Shown piece after piece: positions 6,299 through 12,109 of a DNA stretch of 12,109 bases. Position numbers and translations under genes: made by a program. Each line of letters starts with the position of its first letter. Within the stretch, counting starts at the first letter, position 1. Source of the stretch: an uncultured Bacteroidota bacterium (lineage in GTDB: Bacteria > Bacteroidota > Bacteroidia > Bacteroidales > VadinHA17); NCBI GenBank assembly GCA_903865465.1, contig CAIPJU010000791.1, positions 1 to 12,109 of the forward strand, written 5' to 3'. A model generated the notes under the pieces. That model was not told the DNA's origin, ran no database searches, and saw only the letters and a program-made list of their open reading frames with translations.

Positions 6299-7969
6299 AT
6301 GAAATACAGGATGCCAGCAGCGAGATTCTTCTTAGCATTTATTTACCTGATTCTTTCTTCTGCACGACTTTCAGCCCAGGGAGCATATCTTCCACCCGAC
6401 AAGCCCAGACTTGTTATAGGAATTATTGTGGAACAACTTAAATTTGACCAGCTTGAAAGGTTTCGCGACAAGCTTGCTGAGGATGGTATTAAAAAGCTTA
6501 TCAATGAAGGGACATATTTCAAGAATGCTTCCTATGAATATATGCTTACCCAATCGGCTCCCGGACATGCAACTATTTCAACAGGGGCCGAGCCATCTTT
6601 TCATGGTATTACCCCCGATAACTGGTATTTACCACTGAAGAATGAGCAGATATATTGTACAAAAGATATCGATGTTAATCCGGTAGGAGGAAGTTTTGAA
6701 TCTGGACTTAATTCTCCTGTAAACCTTCAGGCGTCTACCTTTTCCGATGAACTTAAGGTAGCAAGCAACAAGCAATCGAAGGTTTTTGGAATTGGTCTGA
6801 AAGACAATTCAGCCATACTCTCAACCGGACATTCTGCCGATGCTGTTTACTGGTTCGACAATACCACTGGGACGTGGATGACAAGTTCATACTATTTGAA
6901 ATCGCTTCCGGCATGGGTAAATGATTTCAATGCCATGAAACTCTCCCAGTCGTATCTCGATGGCAGCTGGACTCTTCTGAGACCGGCTAAGGATTACTCC
7001 GAATGTCTGCCCGATTCAAATAATTTTGAAAAAGGTCTTAATGGACAAAGTACATTTCCTTATGACCTTAAGAAAATAAGAACCAAATTTTCAGCAGGTA
7101 TAAAAAGTGATTATTCCCTGCTTCGCGAAACGCCATTTGGCAATTCACTTACAACCCGTCTTGCCATACGGCTTATCGAAGAGGAAAAACTGGGAAAGGA
7201 TGATGTAACAGATTATCTTTCAATTTGCTATTCTGCGACTGACTATATAGGACACCGTTTCGGACCCTCTTCGGTAGAAATGGGCGATGCCATTCTTCGT
7301 CTCGATGATGAGATTAAAAAACTTCTGAATTATGTTCTCGATAGCATAGGGAAGAAGAATGTTCTGATCTATTTTACCTCGGCCCATGGCATTTCGGAAA
7401 TTCCTGCTGTCCTTCAGAGCAGCAAAATCCCTGCAGGTTATTTCAAGCAGAACCAGGCCCTGCAGCTGTTGAGGAGTTATCTGAATGCAGTTTATGGCGA
7501 AGGTAACTGGATTAAAGGTTATTCCGAACGGCAAATATTTCTTAACAGGGCACTTATTGAGGATGCACGAATTCCTCTCGAGGATGTTCAGAAAAAGGTA
7601 GCCCGCTTCCTGGTGCAGTTTACAGGTGTGGCAGCTGCCTATCCCTATTCGGCATTTGAGGCAAATGATTTTGGCAACGGGAATCTTAAAAAAATAATCA
7701 ATAGCTTTAACCCCCAGCGTTCAGGCGACGTGATAGTTGCTCTAAATCCCGGTTGGGTAGAAAAGGATGAGGATTTTGTGACAAACCATAATTCACCTTA
7801 TGAGTATGATACTCATGTCCCGCTTATCTGGTATGGATGGACGGTTAACCGCTCTACGGTCAACAGGAAGGTAAACATGACTGATATTGCCCCTACACTT
7901 TCATCGCTGTGCAAGGTGCCTTATCCAAATGCCTGCACGGGTGAGCCTATGATAGAATTGTTCAGGTAG
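6299..7969 (+). CDS. PafA-type alkaline-phosphatase-superfamily protein with altered active site
   Basis: This is a 556-residue periplasmic protein with a signal peptide (about 1-27, ending LSAQ). It aligns along its length with the PafA phosphatases of Bacteroidota, two-zinc phosphomonoesterases. Alignment to Elizabethkingia PafA from memory gives these matches. Zn1 ligands Asp305, His309 and His486 correspond to Asp315 and His319 in TDYIGHRFGP and His497 in TNHNSPY, all kept. At Zn2, Asp38 becomes Glu45 (VIGIIVEQ), Asp352 becomes Ala362 (FTSAHG) and His353 is kept as His363. Nucleophile Thr79 becomes Ser86 (TQSAPGH). Asn100 becomes Asp107, Lys162 stays as Lys168 and Arg164 becomes Asn170. 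The fold is therefore clear, but normal phosphomonoesterase activity is doubtful. It could be a pseudo-enzyme, a one-metal enzyme or one acting on another ester. The frame is intact. A good promoter lies upstream, and the 3' end overlaps the convergent GGGP synthase gene by 8 bp. Confidence 0.88.
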   Translation: MKYRMPAARFFLAFIYLILSSARLSAQGAYLPPDKPRLVIGIIVEQLKFDQLERFRDKLAEDGIKKLINEGTYFKNASYEYMLTQSAPGHATISTGAEPSFHGITPDNWYLPLKNEQIYCTKDIDVNPVGGSFESGLNSPVNLQASTFSDELKVASNKQSKVFGIGLKDNSAILSTGHSADAVYWFDNTTGTWMTSSYYLKSLPAWVNDFNAMKLSQSYLDGSWTLLRPAKDYSECLPDSNNFEKGLNGQSTFPYDLKKIRTKFSAGIKSDYSLLRETPFGNSLTTRLAIRLIEEEKLGKDDVTDYLSICYSATDYIGHRFGPSSVEMGDAILRLDDEIKKLLNYVLDSIGKKNVLIYFTSAHGISEIPAVLQSSKIPAGYFKQNQALQLLRSYLNAVYGEGNWIKGYSERQIFLNRALIEDARIPLEDVQKKVARFLVQFTGVAAAYPYSAFEANDFGNGNLKKIINSFNPQRSGDVIVALNPGWVEKDEDFVTNHNSPYEYDTHVPLIWYGWTVNRSTVNRKVNMTDIAPTLSSLCKVPYPNACTGEPMIELFR

Positions 7970-8699
7970 TTTTACCGGATCTCCTGAATTCATCTCTTAT
8001 TCTGCATGCATCTGCGAGTAGTTCAGGATTCCTTTCACAGGAGTTTCCAAGAATTATCAGATCGGCTCCGGCAGAGAAAATGTTGCGCACCTCGCTGCCA
8101 CTTCTTATTCCGCCTCCGACTGTAAGTGGAATGGATATATTTTCATGAACAGCATTTATCAGTTCAACAGGAATATGTTTTGATGCGCCACTGCCGGCTT
8201 CGAGATAGATCATTTTAAGTCCGAGCATCTCACCAGCCAGGGCCGTTGCAACAGCAATATCTGTCTTGTCTGAGGGTATTGCTTCTGTCTGACTGATATA
8301 TTCAACTGAGGTTTTCATTCCGCAACTTATAAGGATATAACCTACCGGGATTAGTTTTTCCCTTATATCCTTCAAAAATGGAGCCGCAATAACATGATTT
8401 CCAATAAGAAGTTCAGGATTTCTTCCCGAGATAAGGGATAATAGCAGAATCTTATCGGCTTTACGGGTAAGCTGCAACAGGTTTCCGGGAAAGAGAACAA
8501 CAGGGATATCGCAAAGTTCCCTGGTCCGGTCAATCAGGGTATCGATGCTGCTGAAGGTTAGGCTTCCCCCAACCATAATAAAGTCAGTTTTGCACTCTGA
8601 AGCCGAATTCAGGATTCGTTTAAGAGATTCCCCGCTTGCTTTGTCGGGGTCAAGTAACAGAGCAACACTCTTTTCCTTAAGGAGAATATTTTGTTTCAT
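7962..8699 (-). CDS. Geranylgeranylglyceryl/heptaprenylglyceryl phosphate synthase (PcrB/GGGPS family)
   Basis: This is a 245-residue TIM-barrel prenyltransferase that joins sn-glycerol-1-phosphate to a polyprenyl diphosphate through an ether bond, the first committed step of archaeal-type lipid synthesis. Family signatures in order are DPDK (17-20, Mg2+ binding), MVGGS (42-46), SLISGRNP (88-95), IYLEAGSG (164-171), LTVGGGIRS (192-200) and ILGNS (216-220). The last motifs form the phosphate-binding loops for glycerol-1-phosphate. Homologues from Bacteroidota belong to group II of the family and have been shown to act as GGGP synthases in some species. Prenyl chain length cannot be fixed here, so a longer donor is possible. 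It is the last gene of the minus-strand block, 58 bp after the phosphopantetheinyl transferase gene. Its stop codon lies inside the end of the convergent PafA-like gene. No glycerol-1-phosphate dehydrogenase gene is visible. Confidence 0.93.
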   Translation of the reverse strand: MKQNILLKEKSVALLLDPDKASGESLKRILNSASECKTDFIMVGGSLTFSSIDTLIDRTRELCDIPVVLFPGNLLQLTRKADKILLLSLISGRNPELLIGNHVIAAPFLKDIREKLIPVGYILISCGMKTSVEYISQTEAIPSDKTDIAVATALAGEMLGLKMIYLEAGSGASKHIPVELINAVHENISIPLTVGGGIRSGSEVRNIFSAGADLIILGNSCERNPELLADACRIRDEFRRSGKTT

Positions 8700-8757
8700 T
8701 CTCTAGTTTCAGTTGTTTTAATATTTAATCCTTTGTCGGACAACGAGATTATTTGTG

Positions 8758-9432
8758 TCAGCGCTTCTTACTGACACTCTCAGAATTGTTTAGTTCATAA
8801 TTCTTTTTAGTCCAGACAATTGCATAGTTATCGTATTTAAAATAGTGGAGATCGAACCTTTCATTTATTTTATCGGTATGCACCTCTCCCTTTATTTCAC
8901 CTGACTCCTTCAGTTCAAAAGGCTCGATAGTTATATTTTTCCTTAGGCTTATACCCTCCTTATCGCAAATTTTATACAAAGCTTCCTTGGCACACCAGTG
9001 AATGTAGAGATGGTACCTCCGGTTATCGCTGTCTTTGGAAATCTTCTCTTTACGGTTGATAAACTTAAAAGCAATGGCAGCTATATTGGAACTCATAAAT
9101 TCAAGATCGATACCAACTTTTTCATTAGTACTAAGTAATATTGATGTAAGTTTATGTGAATGAGATATGCTTATGAAACGGGATCCGTCCTTAAGGAAAG
9201 GTTTATTATTCTTATTATATACGATCTTTGCTTCGCTGCCAAGGAGTTCGGCCAGTAATGCCCTGACGCTTAGGAATTCCAGTTTTCTTGATGTGCTGCT
9301 GAAGGTTTTTATCTTCTTTTTTTCTTCATTATCAAGAATAACAAGCTCCGAAAGTGTAGTAAGATCTTCTTCAATCTTCCAGACTCCCAGAACCGAGTAC
9401 TCGTTGAGATAATGTTTCGTTATGCAACCCAT
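8758..9432 (-). CDS. Sfp-type 4'-phosphopantetheinyl transferase
   Basis: This enzyme moves the phosphopantetheine arm of coenzyme A to a serine of acyl or peptidyl carrier proteins, making them active. It has 224 residues, the size of the Sfp/Gsp group. Visible motifs are NNKPFL (75-80, the usual GKP region), FISISHS (86-92), VGIDLE (106-111) with Asp109 and Glu111 as Mg2+ ligands, and WCAKEALYK (146-154) with Glu150 as the third acidic ligand and Lys149/Lys154 as conserved basic residues. All catalytic positions are present. The gene starts 15 bp after the gldD stop, which argues for co-transcription with ssb-gldE-gldD. No carrier protein or synthase is in the window, so it may serve the housekeeping fatty-acid carrier or a distant pathway. 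The C-terminus (ELNNSESVSKKR) looks like a disordered tail. Confidence 0.92.
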   Translation of the reverse strand: MGCITKHYLNEYSVLGVWKIEEDLTTLSELVILDNEEKKKIKTFSSTSRKLEFLSVRALLAELLGSEAKIVYNKNNKPFLKDGSRFISISHSHKLTSILLSTNEKVGIDLEFMSSNIAAIAFKFINRKEKISKDSDNRRYHLYIHWCAKEALYKICDKEGISLRKNITIEPFELKESGEIKGEVHTDKINERFDLHYFKYDNYAIVWTKKNYELNNSESVSKKR

Positions 9433-9447
9433 GTTAGCCCAAAAATA

Positions 9448-10053
9448 TTATTTTCTCCATTTAATGGTTTCAATCAGATGGACAATATCAGCACGAAAAA
9501 AATCAATTACCGGAGCCAGGGAATCTGCATCAGGTTCTGCGGCAAAATATAGCGACCCTCTGAGAAAATGTTTTACGCTGTCGGTTGCATAAAACTGAAC
9601 TGCCGAAGCCGTGTTACCTTTCAGATCATTCAGAATTCCGTAAACCTTCTCATCGGTATTTTTAAATGCTTGTTCATCAATAGCATCAGCTTTTGATATA
9701 TGATTCTTGACATTCATCTTGTAAGTCTGCTCCATAAGGCTTTCAAAATTATTGTTTATATCCTTGTAGGTCAGGTATATCCTGGCTTTATAAGCAGGAA
9801 AGTCAATATTAAACCATCCGGGCTCTGCTTTACCATCCGATTTGAACAGGATATTCGCGTATGCCGGATATTCGAATGAGACCGGCAAATCGGCCATCTT
9901 CTCCGATCCTCCGTTAAAAACAAGATACTGTTTGGCAGGAAGGTCAATTCTGAAATAGCCTTTTGGTCTGGGTGTACCTGTCTCGCTGCAACTCAGGCAC
10001 AGAGTTACTATTAAAATCGATGCTATTGTATTAAACCTTGTTTTCAACTTCAT
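9448..10053 (-). CDS. gldD: Gliding motility/T9SS lipoprotein GldD
   Basis: GldD is a lipoprotein first found as essential for gliding in Flavobacterium, where gldD mutants also fail in T9SS-dependent functions. Its biochemical role is not settled. The 201-residue protein begins with a lipoprotein signal (hydrophobic 10-20) and a predicted lipidated Cys22 in LCLSCSE. The -3 position is Cys19, where Leu, Val or Ile is usual, so the lipobox is slightly atypical. The family mark PRPKGYFRIDLP follows (28-39). The rest is a single soluble domain with conserved stretches such as WFNIDFPAYKARIYLTYK (101-118 or nearby). The start codon lies 23 bp inside the end of gldE, which suggests translational coupling. 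The phosphopantetheinyl transferase gene follows after 15 bp. The identification rests on both sequence and the gldE-gldD order. Confidence 0.93.
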   Translation of the reverse strand: MKLKTRFNTIASILIVTLCLSCSETGTPRPKGYFRIDLPAKQYLVFNGGSEKMADLPVSFEYPAYANILFKSDGKAEPGWFNIDFPAYKARIYLTYKDINNNFESLMEQTYKMNVKNHISKADAIDEQAFKNTDEKVYGILNDLKGNTASAVQFYATDSVKHFLRGSLYFAAEPDADSLAPVIDFFRADIVHLIETIKWRK

Positions 10054-11371
10054 TTTTATTCAATATTTCAACACGGATTTCCTTAACTCTTCTTCTATCG
10101 GCAGATTCAATCCTGAATATGAAATTTTCAAGCCTGATAATCTGGTCTTTCTGGGGTATCTCTCCGGTAAGTTCAAGTAACAGGCCGGCAAGAGTTTCGG
10201 CTTCGCCTCTGACTTCTTCAAAAACATTTTCTTCAACACCGATAATTCTGCAGAAATCATTTAGCAGGATCTTTCCTTCGAAAATATATATTTTTTCATC
10301 TATTTTTCGGAACATCGCCTGATCTTCGTCACTTTCGTCGGTGATTTCTCCTACAATCTCTTCAAGGATATCTTCGAGAGTAACAATCCCTGAGGTACCG
10401 CCATATTCATCAATTACAACAGCCATGTGGATCTTCCTGGTCTGGAACTCTTTAAGCAAATCATTAATTTTTTTTGTTTCGGGTACAAAATAGGGCGGAC
10501 GAAGCAATGCCTGCCATTTGAAGTTGGCTGAGTTGGCTGAATATGGGAGGATATCCTTTGCATATAAAATCCCCTTTACCGCATCGAACGAACCGGTATA
10601 GACGGGTATTCTGGAAAATCCTGAACTTACAATCAGCCCGACAACTTTATCAAATCCCCATTTTAAGTCGAAAGCTGTAACGTCAATTCTGGGGCACATA
10701 ATGGCGCTAACATTCAGATTACCGAAATTCAGGATCCCTTTCAGTATCTTTTCGTCCTCATTGAAATCATCGGAAGTCATCTCAAGGGCATCCGACAGAT
10801 CATCAATACTTATATTTGACCGGAGCGATCCCGTTCTTTTTTTCACGAAAGCAGATGTATACATCAGGACCGAAGTAACAGGGATAAATATTTTTTCAAG
10901 AACTGACAGGGGATAGGCCATGAAAAGCACCACAGTTTCACGGTTTCCCGATGCGTACACCTTCGGCATTATTTCACCAAAGAAAAGCAGAAGAAATGTG
11001 ATAACTACCGCATTGGTTATAAAGCCGATGATTTCAGAATCAAATCTGAACATCTTGTTACTCAGATAGGACGAGAGAAGAATTACAGCAATATTGACAG
11101 TGTTGTTGGCAACGAGAATTGTGCTGAGAAGTTTTTCCGGATTATTATAAAGTTTAAGTGCGGCCTGTGATTTTTTATTTTTTCGTGATTTGAACTTTTC
11201 AATATCCTCTGGCCGAAAAGAAAAGTATGCAACTTCAGATCCAGACATCAAGGCGGTTATGAAGAGAAGGATAAACAGAAAAACCATACCGGTAATTATA
11301 TGAATATCGATATGATTGGCATATATGCCTGCAAAAAGTACGACAAAGGAATGGAAGAGTTCCTGTTTCAA
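10031..11371 (-). CDS. gldE: GldE: DUF21 (CNNM)/CBS/CorC-HlyC membrane protein linked to gliding
   Basis: This 446-residue inner-membrane protein has the CorC/HlyC/CNNM layout. An N-terminal DUF21 transmembrane domain occupies about 24-180, with helices near 28-42, 83-103, 115-132 and 147-173 and the motif SGSEVAYFSF at 43-52. A CBS pair follows at about 222-340, with CPRIDVTAFD at the start and IDEYGGTSGIVTLEDILEEIVGEI (320-343) as the second repeat. A C-terminal transporter-associated domain sits at about 355-436, with the FEEVRGEAETLAGLLLEL stretch. Related proteins are tied to Mg2+ or other cation export; in Flavobacterium, GldE is linked with GldD function. Start 11371 gives a short hydrophobic leader before helix 1, and Met29 is a possible alternative start. 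The gene lies 24 bp after ssb and overlaps gldD by 23 bp. Residues 278-283 are a Ser-Ala-Asn repeat encoded by a 9-bp tandem duplication. Confidence 0.94.
   Translation of the reverse strand: MKQELFHSFVVLFAGIYANHIDIHIITGMVFLFILLFITALMSGSEVAYFSFRPEDIEKFKSRKNKKSQAALKLYNNPEKLLSTILVANNTVNIAVILLSSYLSNKMFRFDSEIIGFITNAVVITFLLLFFGEIMPKVYASGNRETVVLFMAYPLSVLEKIFIPVTSVLMYTSAFVKKRTGSLRSNISIDDLSDALEMTSDDFNEDEKILKGILNFGNLNVSAIMCPRIDVTAFDLKWGFDKVVGLIVSSGFSRIPVYTGSFDAVKGILYAKDILPYSANSANFKWQALLRPPYFVPETKKINDLLKEFQTRKIHMAVVIDEYGGTSGIVTLEDILEEIVGEITDESDEDQAMFRKIDEKIYIFEGKILLNDFCRIIGVEENVFEEVRGEAETLAGLLLELTGEIPQKDQIIRLENFIFRIESADRRRVKEIRVEILNKNEVENKV
10522..10539. repeat. 9-bp perfect tandem duplication inside gldE
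   Basis: AGTTGGCTG occurs twice without a spacer (10522-10530 and 10531-10539). On the coding strand it encodes Ser-Ala-Asn-Ser-Ala-Asn, in a linker between the two CBS repeats of GldE. The frame is preserved. It looks like a simple replication-slippage duplication. Confidence 0.8.
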
Positions 11372-11395
11372 GTCAGTCTTGTTTAATTATTCAAG

Positions 11396-11956
11396 CTAAA
11401 AAGGCAAATCATCCTCGTTCTGTCCGGATCCAAAATCATTTTTACCGAAAACATCATGATCCTGTTCTTCCGGGGAAGGATACTCTTTTCCTTGCAGGTT
11501 CTTACTATTGTTTGAAATGCCTGAGTTGTAACTTGTACCGGGCTCATTAACCGAACTTCCCGGTGATGGAGGTCTAAAGGTATTATCACTCCTTCCGCTT
11601 TCAGGATGCTGGTTACCCGCCACTCCCGGCTTTTTTTCGAGAAGCAGCAATGTATCAGCAAGAATTTCAGTTATATACTTATTAACACCATCTTTGTCGA
11701 CGTACGACCTGGTTTTGATTTTCCCTACAATATATACCTGAGAACCCTTTTTAATTGTTTTCTCGGCTACCTCTGCCAGGGAGCGCCAGAGTACTATATT
11801 ATGCCATTCAGTCGATGTTATGTTTTCGCCCTGCTGATTGGTAAATGTTTCGCTCGTGGCAAGCGGGAAAGTAGCTTTTGCAACACCTTTGTCGAAATAA
11901 CGGACAAGGGGATCCTTCCCTACATTACCTACTAATATGACTTTATTGATAGACAT
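11396..11956 (-). CDS. ssb: Single-stranded DNA-binding protein
   Basis: SSB coats single-stranded DNA during replication, repair and recombination and recruits partners through its C-terminal tip. The 186-residue protein has an OB-fold at about 1-107. It starts MSINKVILVGNVGKDP and includes SETFTN (35-40), TEWHNIVLW (49-57) and GSQVYIVGKIKTRSY (71-85). A low-complexity linker rich in Ser, Asn, Gly and Pro follows (about 110-175). The acidic tip EDDLPF (181-186) matches the canonical DDxPF signature, so the C-terminus is complete. The start at 11956 is fixed by the conserved N-terminus. It is the first gene of the minus-strand block, 24 bp before gldE. The ssb-gldE-gldD order is a recurring arrangement in Bacteroidota. 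Confidence 0.97.
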   Translation of the reverse strand: MSINKVILVGNVGKDPLVRYFDKGVAKATFPLATSETFTNQQGENITSTEWHNIVLWRSLAEVAEKTIKKGSQVYIVGKIKTRSYVDKDGVNKYITEILADTLLLLEKKPGVAGNQHPESGRSDNTFRPPSPGSSVNEPGTSYNSGISNNSKNLQGKEYPSPEEQDHDVFGKNDFGSGQNEDDLPF

Positions 11957-12109
11957 CTGCTTGTGTTTTAAATGAAAATTTACCTTCCAGGATGTAAAGT
12001 TAACAAAAAAACACTTTATGCAATGCAGAGACCGATTTAATGAACATGGCAGGGTTTAAACACCCTTGATATTTTTCATAATCAGCAGAATATGTTTTCG
12101 GAATGAATA
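11957..12109. other. Upstream region of ssb with no recognisable gene
   Basis: This 153-bp stretch holds the possible ssb promoter and no supportable gene. On the minus strand two frames stay open from the right edge for some distance (to stops at 12056-12058 and 12000-12002). Neither short peptide resembles a family I know. In other Bacteroidota mutY is often found upstream of ssb, so the end of such a gene could lie here, but the sequence does not show it. Confidence 0.5.
11995..12023 (-). promoter_or_regulatory. Possible weak promoter upstream of ssb
   Basis: Reading the minus strand, TTG (12023-12021), an 18-bp spacer and TAACTTTA (12002-11995) match the Bacteroidota form TTG-N-TAnnTTTG except for the last base. 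Transcription would start roughly 30 bases before the ssb ATG. The match is imperfect, and the block could instead be read from a gene beyond the window. Confidence 0.3.

Noticed and set aside
6181..6441. 86-codon frame spanning the M14-PafA gap
   Set aside because: It overlaps the ends of both neighbours and covers the promoter. Its peptide is compositionally odd, while the PafA-like signal peptide is encoded in a different frame.
7220..7534. 104-codon antisense frame inside the PafA-like gene
   Set aside because: It is fully covered by a real gene on the other strand and shows no family features.
8733..8743. TTGTC-G-GACAA palindrome between the PPTase and GGGPS genes
   Set aside because: The arms are only 5 bp with a 1-base centre, too tight for an RNA hairpin, and there is no second copy to suggest an operator.
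12047..12064. GGGTTTAAACACCC near-palindrome near the right edge as a terminator
   Set aside because: The symmetry is imperfect, the centre is all A/T with no usable loop, and no T-run follows on either strand.
12056..12109. 3' end of mutY on the minus strand upstream of ssb
   Set aside because: Synteny in other Bacteroidota makes it plausible, but none of the short open frames here resembles a MutY C-terminus that I can recognise.

Overview
This window looks like ordinary chromosome from a member of the Bacteroidota, probably a free-living or environmental Bacteroidales-like lineage. The evidence is as follows. There is a gldE-gldD gliding/type IX secretion (T9SS) gene pair directly downstream of ssb. 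A secreted peptidase carries a C-terminal T9SS sorting domain with the YPNP start. A PafA-type periplasmic phosphatase homologue is present, as is a bacterial group II geranylgeranylglyceryl-phosphate synthase. Two intergenic sequences match the Bacteroidota promoter form TTG-N(17-23)-TAnnTTTG. No mobile element, CRISPR array, rRNA or tRNA gene was seen.

Left arm, plus strand (1-7969): the 5'-truncated hisS (histidyl-tRNA synthetase) is followed by a histidine ammonia-lyase gene with an intact MIO triad, and 6 bp later by a small GNAT acetyltransferase. After a 111-bp gap with a good promoter come ychF and, 6 bp later, a four-part secreted M14 zinc carboxypeptidase that should leave the cell through the T9SS. 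A 101-bp gap with a near-ideal promoter (TTG-N19-TATTTTTG) and a small 5'-UTR hairpin leads to an alkaline-phosphatase-superfamily protein of the PafA type.

Right arm, minus strand (11956 down to 7962): ssb, gldE, gldD, a Sfp-type 4'-phosphopantetheinyl transferase and a GGGP synthase form a tight, probably co-transcribed block. Gaps are 24, -23, 15 and 58 bp. The block converges tail-to-tail on the phosphatase gene with an 8-bp coding overlap. The last ~150 bp (11957-12109) hold the ssb upstream region and no recognisable gene.

The functional links are mainly envelope and secretion: GldD/GldE serve gliding and the T9SS, the M14 peptidase is probable T9SS cargo, and the GGGP synthase makes an ether-lipid precursor. 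I found no clearly new multigene system. The most interesting item is the PafA-like protein. Its second-metal ligands (Asp to Glu, Asp to Ala), its nucleophile (Thr to Ser) and its phosphate-contacting residues (Asn to Asp, Arg to Asn) are changed, while the first metal site looks intact. This suggests a pseudo-enzyme or an enzyme with altered chemistry.
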